In this document: positions 11,865-24,564 of the stretch, one piece after another
Layout of the letters: each line of letters begins with the position of its first letter
Numbering within the stretch: position 1 is the first letter of the stretch
Notes under the pieces: generated by a model
What the model was told of the DNA's origin: nothing
The model's database searches: none
What the model saw: only the letters and a program-made list of their open reading frames with translations
Assembly (NCBI GenBank): GCA_035222895.1
Contig: JAVYIG010000864.1
Span: 301,001-365,000 of the forward strand
From: Strongylocentrotus droebachiensis
Lineage: Eukaryota > Echinodermata > Echinoidea > Camarodonta > Strongylocentrotidae
Reading direction: 5' to 3'
DNA length: 64,000 bases
Position numbers and translations under genes: made by a program

Positions 11865-14325
11865 TTAGGTGATACGTAACGAAGTCAACGTATCACCTTT
11901 TGATTTCGTCAAGATTTTTCTTTATCAGGTGGGCTGTATCTAATACAGACCACCTTATAATTTTGTTAAAATTGCCTTTATTATTTATTATTTATTTATT
12001 TATTTTTCTTAATTCTTACCACTTTTTTGTTAGCAAGATAACTTGAAAATGGATCAATCAAATAACTTGAAATTTGGCACACATATGTATAGGCATATAG
12101 AAAAATCAAAATAACGTTTTCAACCTTGACCTTGACTGATGACGTCATGTAGGCGCCATTTTGTGAAAATTAACTTATGATCATATCTTCATAACGGAAA
12201 GTCATTTCTCATTCATATTTATCATGATCAAGGTCATTATCCGTCCGGTCAATTTTTTGTCAAAAAACGCGCGCGCATGCGTACGTCCGCGCGTTAGCGC
12301 GCGCGCAAATTTTTTAAATGCTCAAAATCGTCTCAAATTTATTTTGCATACGTTTCAGGTCATTTTAAGCATTTTATAAAAAATCGCGCGTACGAGCATG
12401 CGCGCGCGTTTTCGCGCGTAACACCATTACAAAACATAGCATCGCCATTTTTTTTTCTTTCATGATATTTCTCATATTTTTTCAAGGAATTTGATACCAT
12501 GTTTATCTCTTTATGACCATTATTAACAAGATGAGCGTAAATTCAAGATAAATGTCAGTGCGCGCGAGCTCTTTTAATACATAGCATATATGGGCAAAAA
12601 CATGCCTATACAAAATCCGTTATAGCTCTTTGGAATGCACCGGGATCCTCAATTTTTTTTCATATTAAGATAGAGTATGAGTCGGAAATATGATTCCATG
12701 TCTCATTTGGCCATTAAATGTATCGTGACATCATCACAATGGCCTTGGAACTCAAAATACGAATTTGCATATTATGACGTCAGCATATTTATGTAAAATT
12801 GATTGTATCTCTGTAAATATTGATCAATTTTCTTCAAAATTTCGATATGTTGTAGCTAAGACAATTCTCTACAAGCGCAGTAATAACCATTTTTCATTTT
12901 GATGACGTCATCATAGTGAAAATTTTGATTAAAGGCCTCATGTCAAAAACTTCATAATTTGCGTGTTATGCCTATAGAAGGTGAATTTAGTTCACGTTAT
13001 GAATCTACATGATATTGTCTTTTAAAAATTTGTAAGCAGTATGTCGCTTATTTTTGCTCTATTTTGTCTCAAATGTTAGTTGACCAGCCCACCTATACTT
13101 GTTCCAAACAAGTATTATATGTCTAGTTATTATTCTTCTTCTTCCTATTATTCTTCCTCGATTTTGTTCGCAGGATATCTCAAGACTGAATAAAGCCATT
13201 GTCATGAAACTTTCAATGATGATAGATCTTAATCTAACTTAGAACTGCGTGACTTTTCAAAGACTCAAAGTCATCGTGACGTCATCCAGACGCCATTTTG
13301 TGAAAATCAACTTATGATCATATCTTCATAACAGAAAGCCATTTCTCATTCATATTTGTCATGATCAAGGTCAATATTTATCGGGTCAATTTCAGATCAA
13401 TAAATGCGCGCAAAAATGCGCGTACGCGTAGGTGCGCGCGTTAATGCGCGCGTAAAATTTAAAATTGCTCAAAATCGTCTTAAATTTTTTTTGCATACGT
13501 TTCAGGCCATTATAAGCATTTCATAAAAAATCGCGCAAAACACGCATTTTTGGACGTTTTCGTTCGTCACGGCCGAACGAAAAATAATTTCTCCGCAAAA
13601 GCTTTTGACCGAATATTTCTCATAATTTTCCGAACAATTTGATACCAAGTTTATCTCTTTATCACTATTAATAACGGAATGAGCGTCCGTTCAAGATAAC
13701 CGTCCGCACGCGCGATTTTTGTATTACATAGCGTATATGGGCAAAAACATGCCCATAAAAAGTCCATTGATATGAATAAGGACTGCCAATTTGTTTTCCA
13801 TATTTAGATAGAGTATGAGTCGAAGGTATGATTTCATAGCTCATTTGGCCATTAAGTACATCTTGACGTCATCATAATGGCCTTGGAAGTCAAAAATACA
13901 AAAATGCATATTATGACGTCATTATGTTTATGGACAATTTAGTGTATTTCTCTTAATATTCATCGATTCTCTTCTAGATTTTAATATGTTGTAGCCGAGG
14001 CAATCGTCTTCGAGATCAGTCCACACCAATTTTCATTTAAATGATGTCATCATAGTCAAAAATTCAATTAAAGGCCACATGTCAGAATTTTCGTCATTTG
14101 CGTGTTATGTCTATGGAGGGTGAATTTTGTCCACACTATGAATCTACATCGCATCCATCTTTCAGCACTATCTCGCTCATTTGTGCTTTGTTTTCTCCCA
14201 AATTTGGGTATGTTATAGCTGAGACCATGGGCTATAAAAAAGGGTGACTTTGTTTTTTAATCAGATGTTGGGATCATGTTAAAATTTTCGATCGAAAGTT
14301 GAAATTGCAAATTTTGAAGGAATCA
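11865..14325 (+). mobile_element. Family C unit 8 with H insertion
   Basis: Diagnostic site G although H is present, so the G/C marker and the presence of H are not strictly linked. This points to exchange between units. Confidence 0.9.
11925..13126 (+). mobile_element. Non-autonomous Helitron, family H copy H3 (1202 bp)
   Basis: No difference from H2 seen, at the same insertion point. Confidence 0.9.
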
Positions 14326-15584
14326 TTAGGTGATACGTAACGAAGTCAACGTATCACCTTTTGATTTCGTCAAGATTTTTCTTTATTATTATTCTTCTTC
14401 TTCCTATTATTCTTCCTCGATTTTGTTCGCAGGATATCTCAAGACTGAATAAAGCCATTGTCATGAAACTTTCAATGATGATAGATCTTAATCTAACTTA
14501 GAACTGCGTGACTTTTCAAAGACTCAAAGTCATCGTGACGTCATCCAGACGCCATTTTGTGAAAATCAACTTATGATCATATCTTCATAACAGAAAGCCA
14601 TTTCTCATTCATATTTGTCATGATCAAGGTCAATATTTATCGGGTCAATTTCAGATCAATAAATGCGCGCAAAAATGCGCGTACGCGTAGGTGCGCGCGT
14701 TAATGCGCGCGTAAAATTTAAAATTGCTCAAAATCGTCTTAAATTTTTTTTGCATACGTTTCAGGCCATTATAAGCATTTCATAAAAAATCGCGCAAAAC
14801 ACGCATTTTTGGACGTTTTCGTTCGTCACGGCCGAACGAAAAATAATTTCTCCGCAAAAGCTTTTGACCGAATATTTCTCATAATTTTCCGAACAATTTG
14901 ATACCAAGTTTATCTCTTTATCACTATTAATAACGGAATGAGCGTCCGTTCAAGATAACCGTCCGCACGCGCGATTTTTGTATTACATAGCGTATATGGG
15001 CAAAAACATGCCCATAAAAAGTCCATTGATATGAATAAGGACTGCCAATTTGTTTTCCATATTTAGATAGAGTATGAGTCGAAGGTATGATTTCATAGCT
15101 CATTTGGCCATTAAGTACATCTTGACGTCATCATAATGGCCTTGGAAGTCAAAAATACAAAAATGCATATTATGACGTCATTATGTTTATGGACAATTTA
15201 GTGTATTTCTCTTAATATTCATCGATTCTCTTCTAGATTTTAATATGTTGTAGCCGAGGCAATCGTCTTCGAGATCAGTCCACACCAATTTTCATTTAAA
15301 TGATGTCATCATAGTCAAAAATTCAATTAAAGGCCACATGTCAGAATTTTCGTCATTTGCGTGTTATGTCTATGGAGGGTGAATTTTGTCCACACTATGA
15401 ATCTACATCGCATCCATCTTTCAGCACTATCTCGCTCATTTGTGCTTTGTTTTCTCCCAAATTTGGGTATGTTATAGCTGAGACCATGGGCTATAAAAAA
15501 GGGTGACTTTGTTTTTTAATCAGATGTTGGGATCATGTTAAAATTTTCGATCGAAAGTTGAAATTGCAAATTTTGAAGGAATCA
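14326..15584 (+). mobile_element. Family C unit 9 (1259 bp)
   Basis: Diagnostic site G. No H insertion. Confidence 0.9.
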
Positions 15585-16843
15585 TTAGGTGATACGTAAC
15601 GAAGTCAACGTATCACCTTTTGATTTCGTCAAGATTTTTCTTTATTATTATTCTTCTTCTTCCTATTATTCTTCCTCGATTTTGTTCGCAGGATATCTCA
15701 AGACTGAATAAAGCCATTGTCATGAAACTTTCAATGATGATAGATCTTAATCTAACTTAGAACTGCGTGACTTTTCAAAGACTCAAAGTCATCGTGACGT
15801 CATCCAGACGCCATTTTGTGAAAATCAACTTATGATCATATCTTCATAACAGAAAGCCATTTCTCATTCATATTTGTCATGATCAAGGTCAATATTTATC
15901 GGGTCAATTTCAGATCAATAAATGCGCGCAAAAATGCGCGTACGCGTAGGTGCGCGCGTTAATGCGCGCGTAAAATTTAAAATTGCTCAAAATCGTCTTA
16001 AATTTTTTTTGCATACGTTTCAGGCCATTATAAGCATTTCATAAAAAATCGCGCAAAACACGCATTTTTGGACGTTTTCGTTCGTCACGGCCGAACGAAA
16101 AATAATTTCTCCGCAAAAGCTTTTGACCGAATATTTCTCATAATTTTCCGAACAATTTGATACCAAGTTTATCTCTTTATCACTATTAATAACGGAATGA
16201 GCGTCCGTTCAAGATAACCGTCCGCACGCGCGATTTTTGTATTACATAGCGTATATGGGCAAAAACATGCCCATAAAAAGTCCATTGATATGAATAAGGA
16301 CTGCCAATTTGTTTTCCATATTTAGATAGAGTATGAGTCGAAGGTATGATTTCATAGCTCATTTGGCCATTAAGTACATCTTGACGTCATCATAATGGCC
16401 TTGGAAGTCAAAAATACAAAAATGCATATTATGACGTCATTATGTTTATGGACAATTTAGTGTATTTCTCTTAATATTCATCGATTCTCTTCTAGATTTT
16501 AATATGTTGTAGCCGAGGCAATCGTCTTCGAGATCAGTCCACACCAATTTTCATTTAAATGATGTCATCATAGTCAAAAATTCAATTAAAGGCCACATGT
16601 CAGAATTTTCGTCATTTGCGTGTTATGTCTATGGAGGGTGAATTTTGTCCACACTATGAATCTACATCGCATCCATCTTTCAGCACTATCTCGCTCATTT
16701 GTGCTTTGTTTTCTCCCAAATTTGGGTATGTTATAGCTGAGACCATGGGCTATAAAAAAGGGTGACTTTGTTTTTTAATCAGATGTTGGGATCATGTTAA
16801 AATTTTCGATCGAAAGTTGAAATTGCAAATTTTGAAGGAATCA
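15585..16843 (+). mobile_element. Family C unit 10 (1259 bp)
   Basis: Diagnostic site G. No H insertion. Confidence 0.9.
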
Positions 16844-19304
16844 TTAGGTGATACGTAACGAAGTCAACGTATCACCTTTTGATTTCGTCAAGATTTTTCT
16901 TTATCAGGTGGGCTGTATCTAATACAGACCACCTTATAATTTTGTTAAAATTGCCTTTATTATTTATTATTTATTTATTTATTTTTCTTAATTCTTACCA
17001 CTTTTTTGTTAGCAAGATAACTTGAAAATGGATCAATCAAATAACTTGAAATTTGGCACACATATGTATAGGCATATAGAAAAATCAAAATAACGTTTTC
17101 AACCTTGACCTTGACTGATGACGTCATGTAGGCGCCATTTTGTGAAAATTAACTTATGATCATATCTTCATAACGGAAAGTCATTTCTCATTCATATTTA
17201 TCATGATCAAGGTCATTATCCGTCCGGTCAATTTTTTGTCAAAAAACGCGCGCGCATGCGTACGTCCGCGCGTTAGCGCGCGCGCAAATTTTTTAAATGC
17301 TCAAAATCGTCTCAAATTTATTTTGCATACGTTTCAGGTCATTTTAAGCATTTTATAAAAAATCGCGCGTACGAGCATGCGCGCGCGTTTTCGCGCGTAA
17401 CACCATTACAAAACATAGCATCGCCATTTTTTTTTCTTTCATGATATTTCTCATATTTTTTCAAGGAATTTGATACCATGTTTATCTCTTTATGACCATT
17501 ATTAACAAGATGAGCGTAAATTCAAGATAAATGTCAGTGCGCGCGAGCTCTTTTAATACATAGCATATATGGGCAAAAACATGCCTATACAAAATCCGTT
17601 ATAGCTCTTTGGAATGCACCGGGATCCTCAATTTTTTTTCATATTAAGATAGAGTATGAGTCGGAAATATGATTCCATGTCTCATTTGGCCATTAAATGT
17701 ATCGTGACATCATCACAATGGCCTTGGAACTCAAAATACGAATTTGCATATTATGACGTCAGCATATTTATGTAAAATTGATTGTATCTCTGTAAATATT
17801 GATCAATTTTCTTCAAAATTTCGATATGTTGTAGCTAAGACAATTCTCTACAAGCGCAGTAATAACCATTTTTCATTTTGATGACGTCATCATAGTGAAA
17901 ATTTTGATTAAAGGCCTCATGTCAAAAACTTCATAATTTGCGTGTTATGCCTATAGAAGGTGAATTTAGTTCACGTTATGAATCTACATGATATTGTCTT
18001 TTAAAAATTTGTAAGCAGTATGTCGCTTATTTTTGCTCTATTTTGTCTCAAATGTTAGTTGACCAGCCCACCTATACTTGTTCCAAACAAGTATTATATG
18101 TCTAGTTATTATTCTTCTTCTTCCTATTATTCTTCCTCGATTTTGTTCGCAGGATATCTCAAGACTGAATAAAGCCATTGTCATGAAACTTTCAATGATG
18201 ATAGATCTTAATCTAACTTAGAACTGCGTGACTTTTCAAAGACTCAAAGTCATCGTGACGTCATCCAGACGCCATTTTGTGAAAATCAACTTATGATCAT
18301 ATCTTCATAACAGAAAGCCATTTCTCATTCATATTTGTCATGATCAAGGTCAATATTTATCGGGTCAATTTCAGATCAATAAATGCGCGCAAAAATGCGC
18401 GTACGCGTAGGTGCGCGCGTTAATGCGCGCGTAAAATTTAAAATTGCTCAAAATCGTCTTAAATTTTTTTTGCATACGTTTCAGGCCATTATAAGCATTT
18501 CATAAAAAATCGCGCAAAACACGCATTTTTGGACCTTTTCGTTCGTCACGGCCGAACGAAAAATAATTTCTCCGCAAAAGCTTTTGACCGAATATTTCTC
18601 ATAATTTTCCGAACAATTTGATACCAAGTTTATCTCTTTATCACTATTAATAACGGAATGAGCGTCCGTTCAAGATAACCGTCCGCACGCGCGATTTTTG
18701 TATTACATAGCGTATATGGGCAAAAACATGCCCATAAAAAGTCCATTGATATGAATAAGGACTGCCAATTTGTTTTCCATATTTAGATAGAGTATGAGTC
18801 GAAGGTATGATTTCATAGCTCATTTGGCCATTAAGTACATCTTGACGTCATCATAATGGCCTTGGAAGTCAAAAATACAAAAATGCATATTATGACGTCA
18901 TTATGTTTATGGACAATTTAGTGTATTTCTCTTAATATTCATCGATTCTCTTCTAGATTTTAATATGTTGTAGCCGAGGCAATCGTCTTCGAGATCAGTC
19001 CACACCAATTTTCATTTAAATGATGTCATCATAGTCAAAAATTCAATTAAAGGCCACATGTCAGAATTTTCGTCATTTGCGTGTTATGTCTATGGAGGGT
19101 GAATTTTGTCCACACTATGAATCTACATCGCATCCATCTTTCAGCACTATCTCGCTCATTTGTGCTTTGTTTTCTCCCAAATTTGGGTATGTTATAGCTG
19201 AGACCATGGGCTATAAAAAAGGGTGACTTTGTTTTTTAATCAGATGTTGGGATCATGTTAAAATTTTCGATCGAAAGTTGAAATTGCAAATTTTGAAGGA
19301 ATCA
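16844..19304 (+). mobile_element. Family C unit 11 with H insertion
   Basis: Diagnostic site C. H element at 16904-18105. Confidence 0.9.
16904..18105 (+). mobile_element. Non-autonomous Helitron, family H copy H4 (1202 bp)
   Basis: No difference from H2 seen, at the same insertion point. Confidence 0.9.
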
Positions 19305-20563
19305 TTAGGTGATACGTAACGAAGTCAACGTATCACCTTTTGATTTCGTCAAGATTTTTCTTTATTATTATTCTTCTTCTTCCTATTATTCTTCCTCGAT
19401 TTTGTTCGCAGGATATCTCAAGACTGAATAAAGCCATTGTCATGAAACTTTCAATGATGATAGATCTTAATCTAACTTAGAACTGCGTGACTTTTCAAAG
19501 ACTCAAAGTCATCGTGACGTCATCCAGACGCCATTTTGTGAAAATCAACTTATGATCATATCTTCATAACAGAAAGCCATTTCTCATTCATATTTGTCAT
19601 GATCAAGGTCAATATTTATCGGGTCAATTTCAGATCAATAAATGCGCGCAAAAATGCGCGTACGCGTAGGTGCGCGCGTTAATGCGCGCGTAAAATTTAA
19701 AATTGCTCAAAATCGTCTTAAATTTTTTTTGCATACGTTTCAGGCCATTATAAGCATTTCATAAAAAATCGCGCAAAACACGCATTTTTGGACCTTTTCG
19801 TTCGTCACGGCCGAACGAAAAATAATTTCTCCGCAAAAGCTTTTGACCGAATATTTCTCATAATTTTCCGAACAATTTGATACCAAGTTTATCTCTTTAT
19901 CACTATTAATAACGGAATGAGCGTCCGTTCAAGATAACCGTCCGCACGCGCGATTTTTGTATTACATAGCGTATATGGGCAAAAACATGCCCATAAAAAG
20001 TCCATTGATATGAATAAGGACTGCCAATTTGTTTTCCATATTTAGATAGAGTATGAGTCGAAGGTATGATTTCATAGCTCATTTGGCCATTAAGTACATC
20101 TTGACGTCATCATAATGGCCTTGGAAGTCAAAAATACAAAAATGCATATTATGACGTCATTATGTTTATGGACAATTTAGTGTATTTCTCTTAATATTCA
20201 TCGATTCTCTTCTAGATTTTAATATGTTGTAGCCGAGGCAATCGTCTTCGAGATCAGTCCACACCAATTTTCATTTAAATGATGTCATCATAGTCAAAAA
20301 TTCAATTAAAGGCCACATGTCAGAATTTTCGTCATTTGCGTGTTATGTCTATGGAGGGTGAATTTTGTCCACACTATGAATCTACATCGCATCCATCTTT
20401 CAGCACTATCTCGCTCATTTGTGCTTTGTTTTCTCCCAAATTTGGGTATGTTATAGCTGAGACCATGGGCTATAAAAAAGGGTGACTTTGTTTTTTAATC
20501 AGATGTTGGGATCATGTTAAAATTTTCGATCGAAAGTTGAAATTGCAAATTTTGAAGGAATCA
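19305..20563 (+). mobile_element. Family C unit 12 (1259 bp)
   Basis: Diagnostic site C without an H insertion, as in unit 2. Confidence 0.9.
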
Positions 20564-20623
20564 TTAGGTGATACGTAACGAAGTCAACGTATCACCTTTT
20601 GATTTCGTCAAGATTTTTCTTTA

Positions 20624-21825
20624 TCAGGTGGGCTGTATCTAATACAGACCACCTTATAATTTTGTTAAAATTGCCTTTATTATTTATTATTTATTTATTT
20701 ATTTTTCTTAATTCTTACCACTTTTTTGTTAGCAAGATAACTTGAAAATGGATCAATCAAATAACTTGAAATTTGGCACACATATGTATAGGCATATAGA
20801 AAAATCAAAATAACGTTTTCAACCTTGACCTTGACTGATGACGTCATGTAGGCGCCATTTTGTGAAAATTAACTTATGATCATATCTTCATAACGGAAAG
20901 TCATTTCTCATTCATATTTATCATGATCAAGGTCATTATCCGTCCGGTCAATTTTTTGTCAAAAAACGCGCGCGCATGCGTACGTCCGCGCGTTAGCGCG
21001 CGCGCAAATTTTTTAAATGCTCAAAATCGTCTCAAATTTATTTTGCATACGTTTCAGGTCATTTTAAGCATTTTATAAAAAATCGCGCGTACGAGCATGC
21101 GCGCGCGTTTTCGCGCGTAACACCATTACAAAACATAGCATCGCCATTTTTTTTTCTTTCATGATATTTCTCATATTTTTTCAAGGAATTTGATACCATG
21201 TTTATCTCTTTATGACCATTATTAACAAGATGAGCGTAAATTCAAGATAAATGTCAGTGCGCGCGAGCTCTTTTAATACATAGCATATATGGGCAAAAAC
21301 ATGCCTATACAAAATCCGTTATAGCTCTTTGGAATGCACCGGGATCCTCAATTTTTTTTCATATTAAGATAGAGTATGAGTCGGAAATATGATTCCATGT
21401 CTCATTTGGCCATTAAATGTATCGTGACATCATCACAATGGCCTTGGAACTCAAAATACGAATTTGCATATTATGACGTCAGCATATTTATGTAAAATTG
21501 ATTGTATCTCTGTAAATATTGATCAATTTTCTTCAAAATTTCGATATGTTGTAGCTAAGACAATTCTCTACAAGCGCAGTAATAACCATTTTTCATTTTG
21601 ATGACGTCATCATAGTGAAAATTTTGATTAAAGGCCTCATGTCAAAAACTTCATAATTTGCGTGTTATGCCTATAGAAGGTGAATTTAGTTCACGTTATG
21701 AATCTACATGATATTGTCTTTTAAAAATTTGTAAGCAGTATGTCGCTTATTTTTGCTCTATTTTGTCTCAAATGTTAGTTGACCAGCCCACCTATACTTG
21801 TTCCAAACAAGTATTATATGTCTAG
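20624..21825 (+). mobile_element. Non-autonomous Helitron, family H copy H5 (1202 bp)
   Basis: No difference from H2 seen, at the same insertion point, inside the terminal long element. Confidence 0.9.
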
Positions 21826-22936
21826 TTATTATTCTTCTTCTTCCTATTATTCTTCCTCGATTTTGTTCGCAGGATATCTCAAGACTGAATAAAGCCATTG
21901 TCATGAAACTTTCAATGATGATAGATCTTAATCTAACTTAGAACTGCGTGACTTTTCAAAGACTCAAAGTCATCGTGACGTCATCCAGACGCCATTTTGT
22001 GAAAATCAACTTATGATCATATCTTCATAACAGAAAGCCATTTCTCATTCATATTTGTCATGATCAAGGTCAATATTTATCGGGTCAATTTCAGATCAAT
22101 AAATGCGCGCAAAAATGCGCGTACGCGTAGGTGCGCGCGTTAATGCGCGCGTAAAATTTAAAATTGCTCAAAATCGTCTTAAATTTTTTTTGCATACGTT
22201 TCAGGCCATTATAAGCATTTCATAAAAAATCGCGCAAAACACGCATTTTTGGACGTTTTCGTTCGTCACGGCCGAACGAAAAATAATTTCTCCGCAAAAG
22301 CTTTTGACCGAATATTTCTCATAATTTTCCGAACAATTTGATACCAAGTTTATCTCTTTATCACTATTAATAACGGAATGAGCGTCCGTTCAAGATAACC
22401 GTCCGCACGCGCGATTTTTGTATTACATAGCGTATATGGGCAAAAACATGCCCATAAAAAGTCCATTGATATGAATAAGGACTGCCAATTTGTTTTCCAT
22501 ATTTAGATAGAGTATGAGTCGAAGGTATGATTTCATAGCTCATTTGGCCATTAAGTACATCTTGACGTCATCATAATGGCCTTGGAAGTCAAAAATACAA
22601 AAATGCATATTATGACGTCATTATGTTTATGGACAATTTAGTGTATTTCTCTTAATATTCATCGATTCTCTTCTAGATTTTAATATGTTGTAGCCGAGGC
22701 AATCGTCTTCGAGATCAGTCCACACCAATTTTCATTTAAATGATGTCATCATAGTCAAAAATTCAATTAAAGGCCACATGTCAGAATTTTCGTCATTTGC
22801 GTGTTATGTCTATGGAGGGTGAATTTTGTCCACACTATGAATCTACATCGCATCCATCTTTCAGCACTATCTCGCTCATTTGTGCTTTGTTTTCTCCCAA
22901 ATTTGGGTATGTTATAGCTGAGACCATGGGCTATAA

Positions 22937-23140
22937 AAACGGTGCTTTTAGTTTTTTAATCAGGTGATGAGATCTTGTCGAAATTTTCAATTGAATGAAA
23001 CCCATTTACTGTCAGACACTATTGAGTGTCTGCCTGACTTTTTTTTCTCTGGTAATAATATACATCAAATTAGCTGTATAAGGAAGATGAGCATTTGTCT
23101 ACATTAATAACCCATTTTTTATAATGCCCCAAAATAAACT
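22937..23140 (+). other. Middle-region start shared with the element at 53495
   Basis: Similar to about 54654-54935: a CGGTGCTTTTAG start, a GTCAGACACT hairpin region, TTTTTTTCTCTGGTA, then CATTTGTCTACATTAATAAC. The two copies differ by a segment of roughly 80-110 bp present only in the latter. No coding potential seen. Confidence 0.7.
23013..23032. other. Perfect 8-bp hairpin CAGACACT/AGTGTCTG
   Basis: CAGACACT (23013-23020) and AGTGTCTG (23025-23032) flank a 4-nt loop, preceded by GT. In the sister element it is imperfect (54834-54853). The layout T-C-A-G plus hairpin resembles the 5' start of family H. It could mark the 5' end of another Helitron-like insertion, but I found no matching 3' ATIR. 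Confidence 0.5.
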
Positions 23141-23169
23141 ACTTGAATTTCTACGCAGCAACTAATAGT

Positions 23170-23340
23170 ATAGGTAGAACATGACGGGTAAAGCATTTCA
23201 TGGAATAAGATGAAATTGTGAAAATGCATTCTTCATGAAGTCATTTAGAGACGAAGGTGCAGCTGCTCATTGTACGTGGTCAATAGTCATATTGTCTCAA
23301 TCTATCTTCTATAGATCCATAATTGTCAATATGCTACACC
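23170..23340 (+). repeat. Divergent extra copy of the common 3' tail
   Basis: Contains GAAGCATTT-, AAATGCATTCTTCATGA- and CTCAATCTATCTTC-like stretches in the context of the A/C tail (compare 24745-24850 and 55925-56045). Order and wording are partly scrambled and several changes are present. The long element therefore holds two tail copies, this decayed one and the terminal one. Confidence 0.55.
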
Positions 23341-24166
23341 GTTGAAGCTTTGTATTTTGGTGTTATTGTATTTATTAACGTTTATTTTCTTCTCGACATT
23401 ACAATATGAAACACAATGTATACAGTGCGTCCCCCAAAAAACGAAACCGAGAATTATCGATGTTTTATCATAACTTAATCACAATTATAATTGATAAATG
23501 ATACATATTTTGTAAATCTTAGATCCTCCTCTTTCATTTGATGCAACTTATATAATGCATATTTTACGCATGGGTGATTCAAATGAATTTGAAGAGAGGA
23601 AACCAAAAAGACATTTGGCGGACGGTATCTGAATTTCAAAGAGAAAATCCCATTTCACGAAAGTTGGGTTTCTGCTCTTTCATATGACACCTCAGTCATG
23701 AGAAATGAGCTAGGAATAACAAAGTTCTGTTTGTTTTAAGTAGTGCTTGCATTTCCATTATTTTATTAAAGGAATTCGTTTTCACTGGCTGCCTGCCGTA
23801 GCAACAAGCAGAATTTACAAAATACTTTACTCCGTTTCGTTGACAATCAGCCATGCATGAACTCTTTCGTCTACGGAAGCAGGCGAAAGCATAGCTTGAG
23901 TTGGGAATGCCCATAATAAGTTAACACAGTTACTGAGCGAACATTATACATATTATTATGAAAATAACATATTATATGAAACAACGTTGATAGAAAATTA
24001 AAAAAACTAGTAAATGGAAGGAAAAAAATGAAAAGAGAATTAAGTATAGGAAAAAAGTTAACTCAATAGGGCTGTACATGTGTCTGCGATTACATCATAT
24101 AAATGACTTAGTACTTCAATTCTTAAAAAAAAGACAGCGGTTACATATCATTAAAGACGAGCAAAG
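23341..24166. other. Unassigned AT-rich sequence
   Basis: About 0.8 kb not shared with any other unit in the window. It holds a TACAGTGCGTCCC stretch at 23421-23433, which is like the terminus of some DNA transposons, but I found no inverted partner. Only short frames occur and none is recognisable. It may contain further decayed parts of the endonuclease-bearing retroelement that lies next to it on the minus strand. Confidence 0.5.
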
Positions 24167-24475
24167 TCAACAGACAAAAAGCAGCTTCATCCGACGATCA
24201 TTGTCGCTAGTTATTATTTTGTTGAACACAATCTCCAGTGCTTCAGAAAAAATTTCGGTCTTTGTATTTAGGGGTTTGAATACCACACCAACTATAATAT
24301 TCTTTCTCTTTTCTTAAACTATTTCTATAAAAATGGAGTCACATATTTCTGAATCAAGCGTCAGGTCATCTCTTTGGAAATAATTATGTTAATCCGCTAC
24401 ATGCATTCCAACACCCCGCCACAACCATGGTTTCTGTTCTCACAGATAAAAGTATTATTCATCAATATTTGTTGA
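24167..24475 (-). pseudogene. Decayed CR1-like LINE endonuclease fragment, inverted
   Basis: Read on the minus strand, the fragment gives in order: NNTFICENRNHGCGGV, VADxHNYFQRDDLTLDSEI, CDSIFIEIVxEKRKNIIVGV and VFKPLNTKTEIFSEALEIV. These align with the open endonuclease frame at 54910-55698: GYSFIHSSR...GGGVG, VADNFEYEIRNDI, YESLFIK, RHKNIIVGVIYRKP and the helical segment after it. That is the exonuclease-endonuclease-phosphatase domain of non-LTR retrotransposons. In-frame stops lie near 24167, at about 24324 and at about 24396, and one frame change lies near 24420, so it is dead. The GDFN block is missing. Its orientation is opposite to the host element and to the sister fragment. Family assignment to CR1-like is by motif memory only. 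Confidence 0.75.
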
Positions 24476-24564
24476 AAGACTAGCGTCTGTTAACTAAGTC
24501 ACACTCCCTGCCTGTCGGTCTTTCTCTTTCCTGCATTATTTCCTGTTAATTCAACTCTGGTCTA

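Larger units (their letters stand above)
1..22936 (+). repeat. Tandem array of 1259-bp family C units
   Basis: Direct tandem array. Successive unit starts (TTAGGTGATACG) fall at 629, 1888, 3147, 5625, 6884, 8143, 10604, 11865, 14326, 15585, 16844, 19305 and 20564. The spacing is 1259 bp, or 1259 plus 1202/1219 bp where a family H element is inserted; one step is 1261 because of two extra T. Units look almost identical: I saw only a recurrent G/C site (G at 1118 in the first full unit), one A to T change near 6581 and one T-run length change. Each unit has a 5' terminal hairpin, a (CG)n-rich segment, three TGACGTCA octamers and two further perfect hairpins. There is no open reading frame of note. 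The array ends where the last unit changes into unique sequence at about 22937. Confidence 0.97.

Noticed and set aside
1-22936. CRISPR array or bacterial tandem repeat
   Set aside because: The period is 1259 bp with no spacer variation, and the elements are eukaryotic rolling-circle types.
23421-23433. TACAGTGCGTCCC as the terminal repeat of a TA-inserting DNA transposon
   Set aside because: I found no inverted partner or target duplication nearby, so it is noted only in the gap entry.
23696-24317. Small open frames of 72 and 79 codons in the long element
   Set aside because: No recognisable motif. The 79-codon one lies antisense to the decayed endonuclease fragment.
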